From Lactuca virosa (Eukaryota > Streptophyta > Magnoliopsida > Asterales > Asteraceae): 64,000 nt of DNA. Positions within the stretch are counted from its first letter, which is position 1; each line of letters begins with the position of its first letter. A model generated the notes under the pieces. It was not told the DNA's origin. It saw only the letters and a program-made list of their open reading frames with translations, and ran no database searches. The position numbers were made by a program, and so were the translations under genes. The stretch covers positions 103,752,794 to 103,816,793 of the forward strand of contig CAKMRJ010005523.1 of the NCBI GenBank assembly GCA_928212115.1, read 5' to 3'. Of this stretch, positions 46,271 to 57,895 are shown one piece after another.

Positions 46271-46282
46271 GCTCTGATACCA
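46271..46282 (-). promoter_or_regulatory. Primer binding site, element D
   Basis: TGGTATCAGAGC on the minus strand, two bases after the 5' LTR. Confidence 0.9.
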
Positions 46283-46284
46283 AT

Positions 46285-46601
46285 TGAAGAGGAATTGTAA
46301 CGAGAAATCGAAGAGAATCAGAGTTAAACAAGCAAAAGATCAATTAATAATAGTGAATGTAAATAGAATCTAGTTTCAGCTTATATTACTCTTAAATGAA
46401 CAAGAGTACAAAAGTAGACAACATTCAGGGAAAACTTGTTATCTAACTCTATGTTCAGTCCCTATTTATAGGAAACTGAGAGTACAAAAAATACTAAGTC
46501 TAGGAGTTACGCTTCGAACATACAATGACTTAGCAAATACATTACATACAAAATATATCAAATACACTTCGACTCTTTACAACAAGACTTCTACCCTAAC
46601 A
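46285..46601 (-). repeat. 5' LTR of element D (317 bp)
   Basis: Same ends as the 3' LTR. By eye 11 of 317 positions differ. TATA box TATAAATAGG at 46461-46470. Followed at 46602 by TSD GAGTA. Confidence 0.94.
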
Positions 46602-47494
46602 GAGTAAGCCTCAGAGGTGGAGACTTGGGATGCGAGAAGCAGCTGGTCAATCTTCTCATAAAGAGATTTGAGTTCCCCTTTCGTAGTAGAGACTTCATCT
46701 TCACTGTCAATCCTTATTCGAAAAGGACTGTAAGCGAATCCGTCCAAATCATCATCTTCATCATCTCCGAAAAGCATTTCAGGGTCATCTGTGCGAATGG
46801 GAGAGATGGGTGGTGTAACATGGCTTGAAAAACCTGAAGTGTTAGGCCCCGTATCAGATACATGGACTGAGCTTGCAGGTGTAGCAGAGGTGTGATGCGA
46901 AATGGTGGATTCGATGAAAATAGGGATTGAGACTGGAATAGTTGTGGATGGTTGAGATGATACTGGTGGTGGCATGGGTGCGATGGTGATTAGGATAGAA
47001 GCAGTTGTTTTTGGTGAGGAAGGTGGAGAAGGAACAGAATCATTAAGAGGTGGAGTTACCTCACGATTTGGAGATGGAGCCTCAGTGCGAACAGGTGGTT
47101 CGTTGCGAACTTGTTCGACCTCCTCAATGCGAACAGATTCTTGTTCTTCAGTGCGAACGAGCTCATCTTCTTCATTATGAACTGGTGGATCCTCCTCAAT
47201 GCGAATGTCTGATTCAGTTTTGGAGTCAGAATTTTCTCTTTCACTCTGAGATGGAGTAGGAGTGGGAGACTTTCGCTTTCTAGCAGGTTTCTTCCTTTGC
47301 TTTGGTGCAGCAGTGGAAGCAGCAGGAGCCTTTCGCTTCTTAAAGGGAGGTTTTGCAACCTCAGAAGGTCCTTTTTTCGCAGTTTCTTTCTTTGTTGCTT
47401 TCTTTGACCCTCTGCCACCTTTCTTGGCTTTATCTTCCTCAGCCAAAATTGCTTGAAATTCGTCAGACAATGGACGAGGTCCTGAAGGAGTAAG
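46602..47494 (-). pseudogene. Extra gene of element E, central part
   Basis: Open throughout. Starts after element F with SDEFQAILAEEDKAKK, then a strongly basic Lys/Arg/Pro stretch, then a repeated V-R-T/I/N-E-E motif (VRTEEQESVRIEEVEQVRNE), a Pro/Ser/Thr-rich stretch, an acidic patch (FGDDEDDDLDGFAY), and the start of the helical region that resumes below 16387. The V-R-x-E repeats are encoded by GTTCGCA-like codons, the motif enriched across E. Low complexity prevents functional assignment. Confidence 0.72.
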
Positions 47495-48237
47495 TGATGG
47501 GTTTTGAGCATCCTAACATCCTTAAAGTGCATATACAACCCTAGAAGCTTTGGAACTATGTTTTCTCTATTATACATGCAAAATGATTTCCAAAGCTCTA
47601 ACATATCTAGCATGCAATCCTAGGTACATGAATAACAAAAATTCCAGATAGAATTACATACCTTTTCTTTGTAGTGAGTAGCTTGGAGTTTATGAGCCTA
47701 GCACCAATAGTGTGGATGCTTCAAGTGGTGTCATAAATCACCAAAACAAGTTGGAAGCTCTTGAGAGAATAAGAACACTATAGAAATCGGCTCACCCTTA
47801 TGATCACACACACACTAGTGCCAATTCTTGAACCAAAGACTCCTTTATATAGTATGGAGGATTAGGGTTAAACCCTAATACCCATTACTCTTCATTTACC
47901 TAGGATCCATGGGTGAAAAGCTTCATGGACTATCCATGGACCTCATATACTCTTAGCCCATCCTAAATAAATCTTAGCCCAATCCATATATATAAATAAG
48001 ATTCCATATTTAATTAGCTCCATTTTGATCACTAAATTAATTCTAAATTAATTCTTGATCAATACTAATTAAATAATTATGATTTCATATTAATATATTA
48101 TAACTAATAATATATTAATATATCATAAACATCTTATTCTCAAAAGTATATCCATACAAGTTGTTAGGTGAAGTGTAACCCACTTGGATAAGTCTAATAA
48201 CTATAGTTGCAAGTATAACTTCAGGAACCGACCAACA
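47495..48237 (-). repeat. 3' LTR of element F
   Basis: Matches 54573-55260 closely. Outer end TGATGGGTTTT on the plus strand is firm. The inner end is placed at TGTTGG (48237), but another TGTTGG at 48363 with a purine-rich upstream flank is also possible. Confidence 0.75.
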
Positions 48238-49012
48238 ATCGTAGCTCTTTAAAACTTTGTTGAACTATGAAGCGCCATTTTAAATAAGCGATTATATACT
48301 CCTATGTTCTCAAGATATCAGCCAGACAAACACATGGAACATGATCTTACTTATTGTCCAACATTTGTTTCTCGATCTCTGATTTGTTTGACATAGAACT
48401 AAATTGAACACATCAATTAGGTTCTGACCGGGCCCGACACATAAGTCAAAACCAAATCATTGTGGGGCCCAGATATCGCTTCTATTGCTAGAAGGAACAG
48501 ATAAACTTCGACTCATATGCTTGTACTTACTACTTGTTGAATTATGCACAAAAGCATGTTTTATGACATCAAGTTACTGATGCGTTTTCGTACAATCAAT
48601 GGATAACCAAATCATAGTCAACAACTCATATCTCTAGGGTTGAATATATATATGATATTACCGTCTCGCGATCACTCGAGATAAATTCCATGATATGGTA
48701 CAAGCGAGCGTGGGTTTAATCCAATACTCAGACCTTATGAGCACTCATGAATGTTGTAGCAACCATTGCTATGTCTAATGCACCTTAGAAAAATCTTACA
48801 AGCCAAATTCATGACAGTCTTGATTCATATCTACTTCCGACATATGACCGACTGTGGAGAGTTTGAATAAAATAATTATTCTGGAAGTCAAAACATGCAA
48901 AATTGAAACAATAGTAAACAATCAACATAGGATAGTAACACTTTACTCATAAATAAATAACAACTTTTATTTAATCATAAAATGTTAATTACATTTTACA
49001 AGTTTCAGAAAT
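48238..49012 (-). other. 3' untranslated region of element F
   Basis: Non-coding stretch between the RNase H stop and the 3' LTR. No clear polypurine tract next to 48237; the purine-rich GAGATCGAGAAACAAA lies just before 48363 on the minus strand. Confidence 0.5.
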
Positions 49013-50916
49013 CTAATTATTAAAACTAATACCGTCCCTCAGCCCGATGCTTCTTGCATGCTGCAAATGCCTAACCCCAGTCAGTCCCTTCGTGAGGGGA
49101 TCTGCAGGGTTCTCTTCTGACGATACCCTCTTAGCCACGAGGAGTCCTTCTTCTATCTTGTGTCTTATGAAGTGGTATTTTCTGTCAATGTGTCTGGATC
49201 TACCGTGATCTCTTGGCTCCTTGGCTAAGGCAACCACACTATTGCTGTCACAGAAAATCTCTATAGGCTCTTGTATAACTGGCACAACTCCAAGATCTCC
49301 AATGAAGTTCTTCAGCCATATCGCCTCCTTCGCCAGTTCACTCGTTGCTATGTACTCTGATTCACAAGTAGAATCAGCTACTGTCTCCTGCTTGGAACTT
49401 TTCCAAGTAATTGCTCCTCCATTTAGGGTAAAGACCCAGCCTGACTGAGAGTGGAAATTATCCCTGTCACTCTGAAAGCTAGCATCACTATACCCAATCA
49501 CTCTCAAGTCGTCACTCCCACCAAGGGTAAGGACCCAGTCCTTAGTCCTCCGTAGGTACTTGAGAATATTCTTTACCACAGTCCAGTGTGCCATGCCAGG
49601 ATTTCCCTGAAATCTACTAACCATGCTCAAAGCAAAGGCCACATCAGGGCGAGTACAAGTCATAGCATACATGATCGAGCCAACAGTGGAAGCATATGGA
49701 AATCGACTCATCTCAGCTATCTCAGCCTTCGTACTCAGACTCTGAGTCTTACTCAGTTTGGCATTGTGCTGGATCGGTAAGTCCCCTTTCTTGGAATTCT
49801 GCATGTTGATCTTTTCAACACCTTATCCAAGTAGGTACTCTGACTAAGTCCAATTAGTCTCTTACTCTTGTCTCTCAATATCCTTATCCCTAGGAAATAG
49901 GCAGCTTCTCCAAGGCCCTTCATAGCGAAACACTTCCCAAGCCAGGACTTAACCTCCTGCAAAGTTGGGATGTCATTTCCTATTAGTATGTCATCCACAT
50001 ACAACACCAGAAAGCTAACTATACTCCCACTAGCCCTAACATACACACAGGACTCATCTTCGCTCCTCGAAAAGCCAAACTCTTTGACTTTTTCATCGAA
50101 GCAAAGATTCCATCTGCGAGATGCTTGTTTCAATCCATAAATGGATTTCTCAAGCTTACACACCCTATTAGGGTACTTTGCATCGACAAAACCCTCTCGC
50201 TGAGCCATGTAAACATCATCAGCCAACTTCCCATTAAGGAAAGCGGTTTTGACATCCATTTGCCATATTTCATAATCATGAAATGCAGCTATGGCCAGTA
50301 AAACTCTAATAGACTTAATCTTTGCTACTAGTGAGAAGGTCTCGTCATAGTCAACTCCCGGAGTTTGAGTAAAGCCCTTTGCCACCAGTCTTGCTTTGTA
50401 GGTGTGTACCTTCCCATCCATGTCGGTCTTCTTTTTGAAGATCTATTTGCAGCCAACTGTCTTACGACCTGGTACATTGTCAACCAAGTTCCAAACTTAA
50501 TTGTCATACATGGACTGAATCTCGTTGTCCATAGCCTCCTTCCATTTAGCAGACTCAGGGCCTGCCATGGCTTCCCTGTAATTATTAGGTTCATCCAAAT
50601 CTATTAGTGTACTATCACTAATAAATGTATCACCTTCAGTGGTGATGTGATAACCATAATAAAAATCAGGTGTGTTCCTAACTCTAGTGGAACGCCTCGA
50701 AGGTATGGACTCATCTATTAGCTCAACAGGAGTTTCCTCCTCAGGTTGGTTGATAGTGTTTGAGGTTCCTTCACCACTTGACTCTTGAAGCTCTTCAAGG
50801 TCAATTTGCCTCCCACTGTTTCCTTGGCTTATGAATTCTCTCTCATGAAAGACTCCCCTTCTTGCTACAAAGACTACATTTTAACTAGGCCTGTAGAAGA
50901 GGCAACCAAATGATCT
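49013..50916 (-). pseudogene. pol: Reverse transcriptase and RNase H of element F
   Basis: RT from 50421 (YKARLVAKGFTQTPGVDYDE, MDVKTAFLNG, catalytic LYVDDILIGND). A frameshift near 49800 leads to the 49804-49013 frame with the TRPDVAFALS block, RNase H (GYSDASFQ, ESEYIA, FCDSNS) and C-terminal DPLTKGL. Between 50422 and 50916 the RT N-terminus and the integrase tail contain several stops. Catalytic residues in view are conserved. Confidence 0.88.
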
Positions 50917-52189
50917 TTATGGATAGCCGATGAAAATACACCTCTCACTTCGAGGTTCAAGCTTTTCATGAGACTCGCGCCTCACGAAAGCCTCGAAACC
51001 CCAAATCTTGATGTGGTCCAGATTGGGAACTTTCCCAGTCCACATTCCGTGAGGTGTTTTGGTAACCTTCTTAGTAGGGACTAGATTAAGGATATGGGCG
51101 GCTGTCTCTAAGGCATACCCCCAGAATGAGATTAGTAACGAAGCTCGACTCATCATGGAATGAACCATGTCCAACAAGGTCCGATTGCGCCTCTCGGCAA
51201 CACCATTCACCAGTGGTGTCCTAGGAGGTGTCAATTGTGAGACTATCCCACATTCCTTAAGATAGTCAAGGAACTCAATACTAAGATACTCTCCTCCCCG
51301 ATCGGATCGGAGCATCTTGATATTCCTGCCCAACTGATTCTCGACTTCCTGCTTAAGCTCTTTGAACTTTTCAAAGGCTTCTAACTTATGCTTGATTAAG
51401 TAGATATATCCATATCTGCTATAATCATCAGTAAAAGTCACATAGTATCGATCAGCATCCGTTGTGGCTGATTTGAAGGGTCCACACACATATGTGTGTA
51501 TAAGATCCAACAAACCCTCACCCCTCTCATAAGTACCAGTGAAGGGTGACTTTGTCATTTTTCCAAGTAAACAAAACTCGCAACTATCATCCGACTTTAG
51601 GTCAAATGATTCCAAAACTCCAGCCTTCTGGAGTTGGCCTATGCGTTTCTTGTTAACATGTCCAAGACGACAATGCCACAAGGATGCTTTATTTAAGCTC
51701 GTCAAAGAATCGATATGATATACATTATTTCCTAAGTTGTCTACAATCGACACATTGTCATATACACTATCACAAGGTAATGCTTTAAAATAAAACACAT
51801 CATTATAAAAAGCATCAATAACACCAATTTTATTATCAAATGAAAATGTGAAACCTTGTTTGTACAAACTATGAAGGGAAATAATATTTCTCACCATTTC
51901 TGACGAGTAACAACATTTATTCAAATCTAAAGTTAACCCATTATTTAGTAATAAAGAATAAACTCCAATCTTGGTCACAGGTGATGCTTTCCTATTGCCC
52001 ATGATTAGGTTTATCTTCCCGTGCTCCACTTCTTCACTACTTCTTAGGCCCTGCAAATCAGTACAAATGTGAATACCACAACCTGTGCCAAGCACCCAAG
52101 AGTTAGTATGCAATGAGTTATCAGACAATATAGTATAAATACCTGCATGGCTGGGTTTAACTTTCCCATCCTTTACATCCTGCAAGTAT
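50917..52189 (-). pseudogene. Protease and integrase of element F with lost catalytic residues
   Basis: A 422-residue open frame. Protease block reads WVLGTGCGIH, where copia proteases have Asp before TG, so the catalytic Asp is Gly. Integrase zinc region is present (HCRLGHV, CEFCLLGK). The DDE core starts LIHTYVCGPF with Tyr where the first Asp is expected. The second Asp (LRSDRGGEY) and the Glu (NGVAERRN) are present. An open frame without two catalytic residues suggests recent point mutation. Confidence 0.85.
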
Positions 52190-53043
52190 TTGGGGCAGCT
52201 TCGCTTCCAGTGCCCCTTTTCGTGGCAGTAGAAGCATTGTGCTTCCTTTGGGTTTGAAGAAGGAGGAATGAGACCTTTCTTGGTCCCACTTGAAGAGGAG
52301 CCATCAAGGGAATTTCCCTTGGTACCCTTCGAAGGGGTCTTCCTTTTCTTCCCCTTTCCCTGCCCAATTGCCAGAACAGGGGATGTAGTAGGAGTAGTAG
52401 TAGAGGTAACAACCGACTTGCCTTTAAGGCCATTTTCAGCGGTCCTTAAAAGCCCTTAAAGTTTGCTAAGTGTGACTTCCTCCTTGTTCATATGATAATT
52501 CATACGAAACTGATCATAACTTGGAGGTAAGGAATGGAGAATGATATCAATCACCATGTCCTCAGGAAAGTCCACATTTAGCTTTAGCAACTGGTCCATG
52601 AACCTTTCATCTTCTACAAGTGATTGGTGATGGGTTCACCATCCTTCATCCTGGCTGTTATCATAGAGGAAATGATTTCATACCTCTGCTGACGCGCGCT
52701 CTGATGGTACCTATCCATCAGATCCAAATGCATCTCATAGGGGTAGAAATCTTCATAGGATTTCTGGAGTTCGGGAGTCATGGTAGCCAACATGATGCAG
52801 GACACTTTCGTAGCATCCCTCTCATGTGTAGTGTACTCCGCAACCTCCTCAGGAGTAGCAGTGGACTCATTGATAACCTTAAGTTCCTTATCAAGGACAT
52901 ATTCCTTGTCCTCATAGCGGGTAATCATCCTGATGTTTCTAATCCATTCATTGAAGTTAGACCCCATCAAAAGTGACTTTCCCACACAAGTTCATGAGGG
53001 AAAAGGAGCCTGTAGGGTTTGAGCCAGCAGTGTTGTTTGACAT
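52190..53043 (-). pseudogene. gag: Gag of element F
   Basis: Starts at ATG 53043 (MSNNTAGSN). A one-base insertion near 52966 shifts the frame before FNEWIRNIRMITRYEDKEY, the copia Gag core. A TAG near 52618 interrupts it, and a second stop lies near 52455. The zinc knuckle CFYCHEKGHWKRSC is at 52195-52236 and reads directly into the protease frame. Confidence 0.82.
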
Positions 53044-54558
53044 CTGAAAAGAAAGAAGGACAAGTTTAATTAGATGAAGAATCCATAATAAGTCACCCAA
53101 ATGAAATATTAAGGCTAGGACCTTACAAACTATTTCATAACTTGGAAGAGGGATGCCGTAATCCAAGCTATAAAATAGTTGAAGGTAGGTAAATGACAAT
53201 TTACCAATTTCGACCATGAAAAACAAAATAAATTATTAAGTTTTAATTGGATTTGAAACTCCTAGATCTTTGAGATACATTGAACTTTCAATGGCATGTT
53301 TGAATCTTGATTGTGCCCTCTCAAGTTTGTGACTGGGATGCTGAGGATCACAAACAATGTGTGAATAACCATGCAAATTGACTTGGTACCCTTAATTTTT
53401 ATCACCTAATCGATGTGCCGGTTAACCACACGCGCTCCACCGATCTATGATAAAACTTAAGTCACCCTTTGTCACTCTTACTAGTCCTTATTAGTGTGCC
53501 GGTTAACCACACACGCTCCACTAACGACTTGGTAAGGTACAAAGTGTAATTTCATGGGTTAGCACCTTTTTCACATTTTCCTAAAGTAACTAAGAATGGG
53601 AATTTATAAGGTTTTAGTTACTTTATAATTTCATTATACTTTTAACGAGGTTTAAGGTCCTATCCTACCCGTTCGGCTAACGACCCTCCACCAGTCAAGG
53701 AAGCGGTGGGTGAGAGTGGACACCCATTAAACTGCCATTTTATAGGCAGTAACCTTATATCCCCCTTATAGTCCGACTTCGTGAATGAGGCCTACTAACG
53801 GTAAGACTGACTTATTCTTATACATATATATATAATAATTAAACTTTTAATATTATAGAAGTATAAGGGTTGAATTTTAAACTTTTAAAATTCCAAGGAT
53901 CTATTTGGAATTAAAGTATTAATGTGTGAGACTTTACAAATTCCAAGACTTGAGGGCAAGTTTTGAAACTATTCAAGACTCTTCAACTTCATAACTTACG
54001 AGTTAATGGCCAATAAAATGAAGACTCTTCATTTTATGTAACCTATGAGTTATTTAAATGGTTTTAATGAAAAAGACTTTTGGTAATCCATAACTTGAGG
54101 ACAAATTATGGATTCTATTAAAACATACAATTATGGGTTTTAACTAATCATAATAATCAAACAAACATACATACATGATCATATTCAAACTCATAGTGCA
54201 AGACAATTCATATCATCAAATTCAAGACAATTAGGATAATCATATTAACACTAATCTTGAATGTATGACAACTATCTTGTAATTGCATTAGGATATTCAT
54301 TACCATATCATAAAAAACAGTTTAAATGATTCAAAACAGTTATAGGTAATGCTCCTAACCCAATTTTGGCCAAAAAAAACTCGAACGGCATGCATTCTGC
54401 TCATCAAACTCGTCGAGTTCCTTGAAGAACTCTTCGAGTTCATGCCAAAAGTCATGAACTCGTCGATTTTTCTACATAAACTCGTCGAGTTTTGCAGTCT
54501 GGACATATTTTAGCTTTGCATTATCACATAAACAAAAATATAACAGAAAACAAGACTA
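53044..54558 (-). other. Leader of element F
   Basis: Long 5' region between primer binding site and gag with no credible ORF. Contains two 26-bp direct repeats with the core CCGGTTAACCACAC (53415-53440 and 53496-53521) and four ACTCGTCGAGT-type palindromes (54408-54490). Confidence 0.6.
54408..54490. repeat. ACTCGTCGAGT palindromes in leader of F
   Basis: Copies at 54408-54418 and 54480-54490 are perfect. Those at 54429-54439 and 54458-54468 have one change each. The motif is the same as in the LTRs of gypsy B. Confidence 0.85.
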
Positions 54559-54571
54559 GGCTCTGATACCA
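54559..54571 (-). promoter_or_regulatory. Primer binding site, element F
   Basis: TGGTATCAGAGCC on the minus strand, adjacent to the 5' LTR. Confidence 0.88.
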
Positions 54572-54572
54572 C

Positions 54573-55329
54573 TGATGGGTTTTGAGCATCCTAACATCCT
54601 TAAGGTGTACATACAACCCTAGAAGCTTTGGAACTATGTTTTCTCTATTATACATGCAAAATGATTTCCAAAGCTTTAACATATCTAGCATGCAATCCTA
54701 GGTACATGAATAACAAAAATTCCAGATAGAATTACATACCTTTTATTTGTAGTGAGTAGCTTGGAGTTTATGAGCCTAGCACCAATAGTGTGGATGCCTC
54801 AAGTGGTGTCACAAATCACCAAATCAAGTTGGAAGCTTTTGAGAGAATAAGAACACTATAGAAATCGGCTCACCCTTATGATCACACACACACTAGTGCC
54901 AATTCTTGAACCAAAGACTCCTTTATATAGTATGGAGGATTAGGGTTAAACCCTAATACCCATGACTCTTCATTTAGCTAGGATCCATGGGTTAAAATCT
55001 CCATGGACTATCCATGGACCTCATATACTCTTAGCCCATCCTAAATAAATCTTAGCCCAACACATATATATAAATAAGAGTCCATATTTAATTTGCTCCA
55101 TTTTGATCACGAAATTAATTCTAAATTAATTCTTGATCAACACTAATTAAATAATTATGATTTCATATTAATATATTATAACTAATAATATATTAATATA
55201 TCATAAACATCTTATTCTCAAAAGTACATCCATACAAGTTGTTAGGTGAAGTGTAACCCAAATGGACCATGTCGGGTCGGGTCAAGTTGATACCAAATAT
55301 AGTTACGGACTTAGACACTTTATCCAACA
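54573..55329 (-). repeat. 5' LTR of element F (757 bp)
   Basis: The minus strand starts TGTTGGATAAAGTGTC. Its first ~80 bp resemble element G (63888-64000), and the rest resembles the 3' LTR of F. Confidence 0.85.
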
Positions 55330-56186
55330 GTAAGAGCACGATAACCCTCTATAATTTTACTTGAGGGAGGAACATCACGAAACATAACCTCCGGAATCGA
55401 GCCAATGAAGGAAAACTTTGACCTATCCGCCATCATGATACCAGTTGTATGGAGTGTTGCAATAGAAGCCATCAGTGTATCAGACATCACTGGAATCTTG
55501 AGCTGCTTAATTGCCCTGTTGACGACGATGGTCCAAAATCTTGCACAGGAGATCTCACTATGACGAGTAACAGAGTGAGTAATCTGGATCAGTTGAGCCC
55601 AGAGGATAGAACCATAGTCGACATTTTGACCTGTATACAGGCCATACATTAGACCCATGAAAAGCTTGCTTCCACAGTCATTGCCAGTGACCCTTTCAGA
55701 AAATGCTTTGAACAAGATAGTGAATAGGGCGTTCCATGTAGGTGGAAGATTGGGTTTCTTGAACTTGGAAACAGCAGTGAGAGTTTCCTTGTACCCCATT
55801 TGATAAAACATTTCCAAGATAGCAGCATTGGAGATAGTTTATGAGTTGACCATGTTTTCAGACTGAGGAAACCCTAACAGATTGCAGAAGCGAGTTTTGG
55901 AAATCGAGGTTGTATGGTTATGGATGTCGAAGTAAATCCTCTGTTCTTCCTTGACGTAGTTGGCTGTTGTGTATATTTTGGAGAGAATCGACAGTGGAAC
56001 ATTCTCAACTTGAGACAAAGCAATGGTGAGAGGAGAGTATTTCAGGAACTCAATAAGAGGTAATAGAAAGGGATCATATCGAACTGGATCAAGGTCGATG
56101 ATGAGCTTTTGATGTTGCTTAACAGTCAGAAGGGATGAATAAGCAATTTAGTCTTGAACAGAAAGATTCTCAGATGAAGCCGCCAT
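55330..56186 (-). pseudogene. Extra gene of element E, N-terminal part
   Basis: ATG at 56186 (MAASSENLSV). The same frame runs to the element F insertion but has TAA at 56148-56150 and 55839-55841. Shared blocks with D include MFYQMGYKETLTAVSKFKK and ISCARFWTIVV, which establish homology along the N-terminal globular domain. No signal peptide or membrane helix is obvious. The upstream spacer (56187-57895) separates it from pol. Confidence 0.75.
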
Positions 56187-57895
56187 TGATGAAGCTTAAA
56201 GAAGAAGATGAATAGTGAAGAGCTTTGTGATCGCCAAAAATCGTTTAGAGAGTTTGAAAGTGGTAAAGAGATATGGAACCGTCAAACCCTTATATACGAT
56301 TTGATTTAGTGAGGAAAATCCGGAGAGAGAGTATCTTGAAAACTGAACCGTCGCCTGAAAAAGCGCGATTTGACAGCTGTGATAAGTCAGAAGCTTTACG
56401 TCACGCGGCGTATCCGTCCGTTCACCTTTGCACGCACCCGTTTGAATTCTTATCTTTTAAAATTTGTCGCGTCAGCTCATCTCCTTTCGCATTAATGAAA
56501 GTACGTTGAATGCAACTGCGAACCTGAAAGTTATTTGTAACCACGAAGTAGACTTTTGGAAAATCACTAAGATCTTCGTGCAAGAGTGTCAAAGAAAAAG
56601 AAATAAAACGAAATTTATCTGTGGGATGTTGTGATGTCGAACTAGAGACATAAATCTATGGATCCCAGGCAAAGATCTATTCCTTCATAGTCAAGAGAGA
56701 CTAAAAAGTGTCTGTGTGGTTTCCTGTTGAATACGATCAAATGTTTGATGAGAAACACTGAAAGGCATCTTTTAATAAGGCTTATAAAGGTGGTTCATCC
56801 TTCATCCAAACTACGAACTTGACATAAGTGCGAAAGTTGGAAAAGGTACTCGTGTGACCAGTGTAGTCAATTGAACGAGTAGGTTTGGAATGTATTTAAG
56901 TGACTTGAAAAAAAAAATAAACTGGATCCATTTGGAGGAAATGTCTTGGGACGAGAACACTTCATTAGGATCTCTCAAAAGAAAAGAGATTTCTTGGTAC
57001 TAACCATGAACGTGGACTTTCATTAATTCTTGGGTGAAAATACTAGAATATTTGATTGTTCATCGTCAATTTATATAAGGTATTGAATTTTGGGTTTCAC
57101 TTAGTTCGTCGTAGAACTAAACTAAGATCATTAACACAGATGTTTGTGTAACCATAAACCCCAGTGGTAATTACTGAGAGTCTCAAGGGTTACATGTATG
57201 GATGCGAAAGTGATGGAGAAGTGAGTGGATGGTTACAAGAAGGTGAAAGTACCTCTGCAATGCGAAAGTGACCATGCAGACAACTCTTAACTCATTGTGA
57301 GAAGAGTAAGGTAGCTCATGACTGATGTGAATTCACAGCCAGATTTGGAAGAATTGATTGGTGGTACCAACTCATTAAGGCTTCACAGTTGAGTCGTTGA
57401 GGCTTAGGTCAACATGCAGCAGCATGCTTCTAGGAACACTTAGCTAATACATAAGTAACGAGATTTATACCTGCCCCATCACACGAGTTGATTAATTTTG
57501 CGAACATCTTCGTCTATGATCTTGGTGTGAACCTATAATTTTTGGAATTTTTGATATTTTGTAAAAAGAAAAGAAATAAAAATAGACACAGGAAAAATAT
57601 TTTTGTGATTTTGATGTTTCTGAAAAACAAATAAATTATTTTTGGTTTTTGAAGATTTTCTAAAAATGAAATAAAATAAAAAATAAACAAAAAATAAAAT
57701 ATACAAATTGAAAATAAAGATAATCAAAGATATACAAAATGTACAAAAGGATATATAAAATACCAAACCACGAGTGAACAGTGCTCTGCGAACTATTGCG
57801 AACGTTCGCATTGATTCGCATCCATAAAACAGACTGTGAATGAATAGTTGGCTGCGAAAGCGTGCGAACGTTCGCACCGATTAGCAGTGAAGATT
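56187..57895 (-). other. Spacer between pol and extra gene in element E
   Basis: Non-coding. The segment next to pol (57770-57895) holds two perfect 14-bp palindromes TGCGAACGTTCGCA (57797-57810, 57863-57876) and further GCGAA/TTCGC words (8 in about 126 bp by my count). Middle parts align loosely with the D spacer. Confidence 0.65.

Larger units (their letters stand above)
16392..46601 (-). mobile_element. Element D: Ty1/copia element with extra ORF, about 13.3 kb without nested inserts
   Basis: Identical 5-bp flanks GAGTA at 16387-16391 and 46602-46606, 317-bp LTRs at both ends, a primer binding site at 46271-46282 and a polypurine tract at 16709-16721. Order on the minus strand is gag, protease, integrase, RT, RNase H, spacer, extra gene. 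Gypsy B is inserted in the extra gene and gypsy C in the spacer. By eye the two LTRs differ at 11 of 317 positions. The RT and integrase resemble E closely, so D and E are related families, probably of the SIRE/Maximus type, though I cannot place the lineage firmly. Confidence 0.93.
47495..55329 (-). mobile_element. Element F: Ty1/copia element (7835 bp)
   Basis: TSD GTAAG at 47490-47494 and 55330-55334. The coding frame of E continues across the insertion point. Minus-strand order: 5' LTR 54573-55329, primer binding site, long leader, gag, protease, integrase, RT, RNase H, 3' LTR ending at 47495. It is a different lineage from D and E (shorter, no extra gene). The first ~80 bp of its two LTRs do not match each other. 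Confidence 0.92.
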
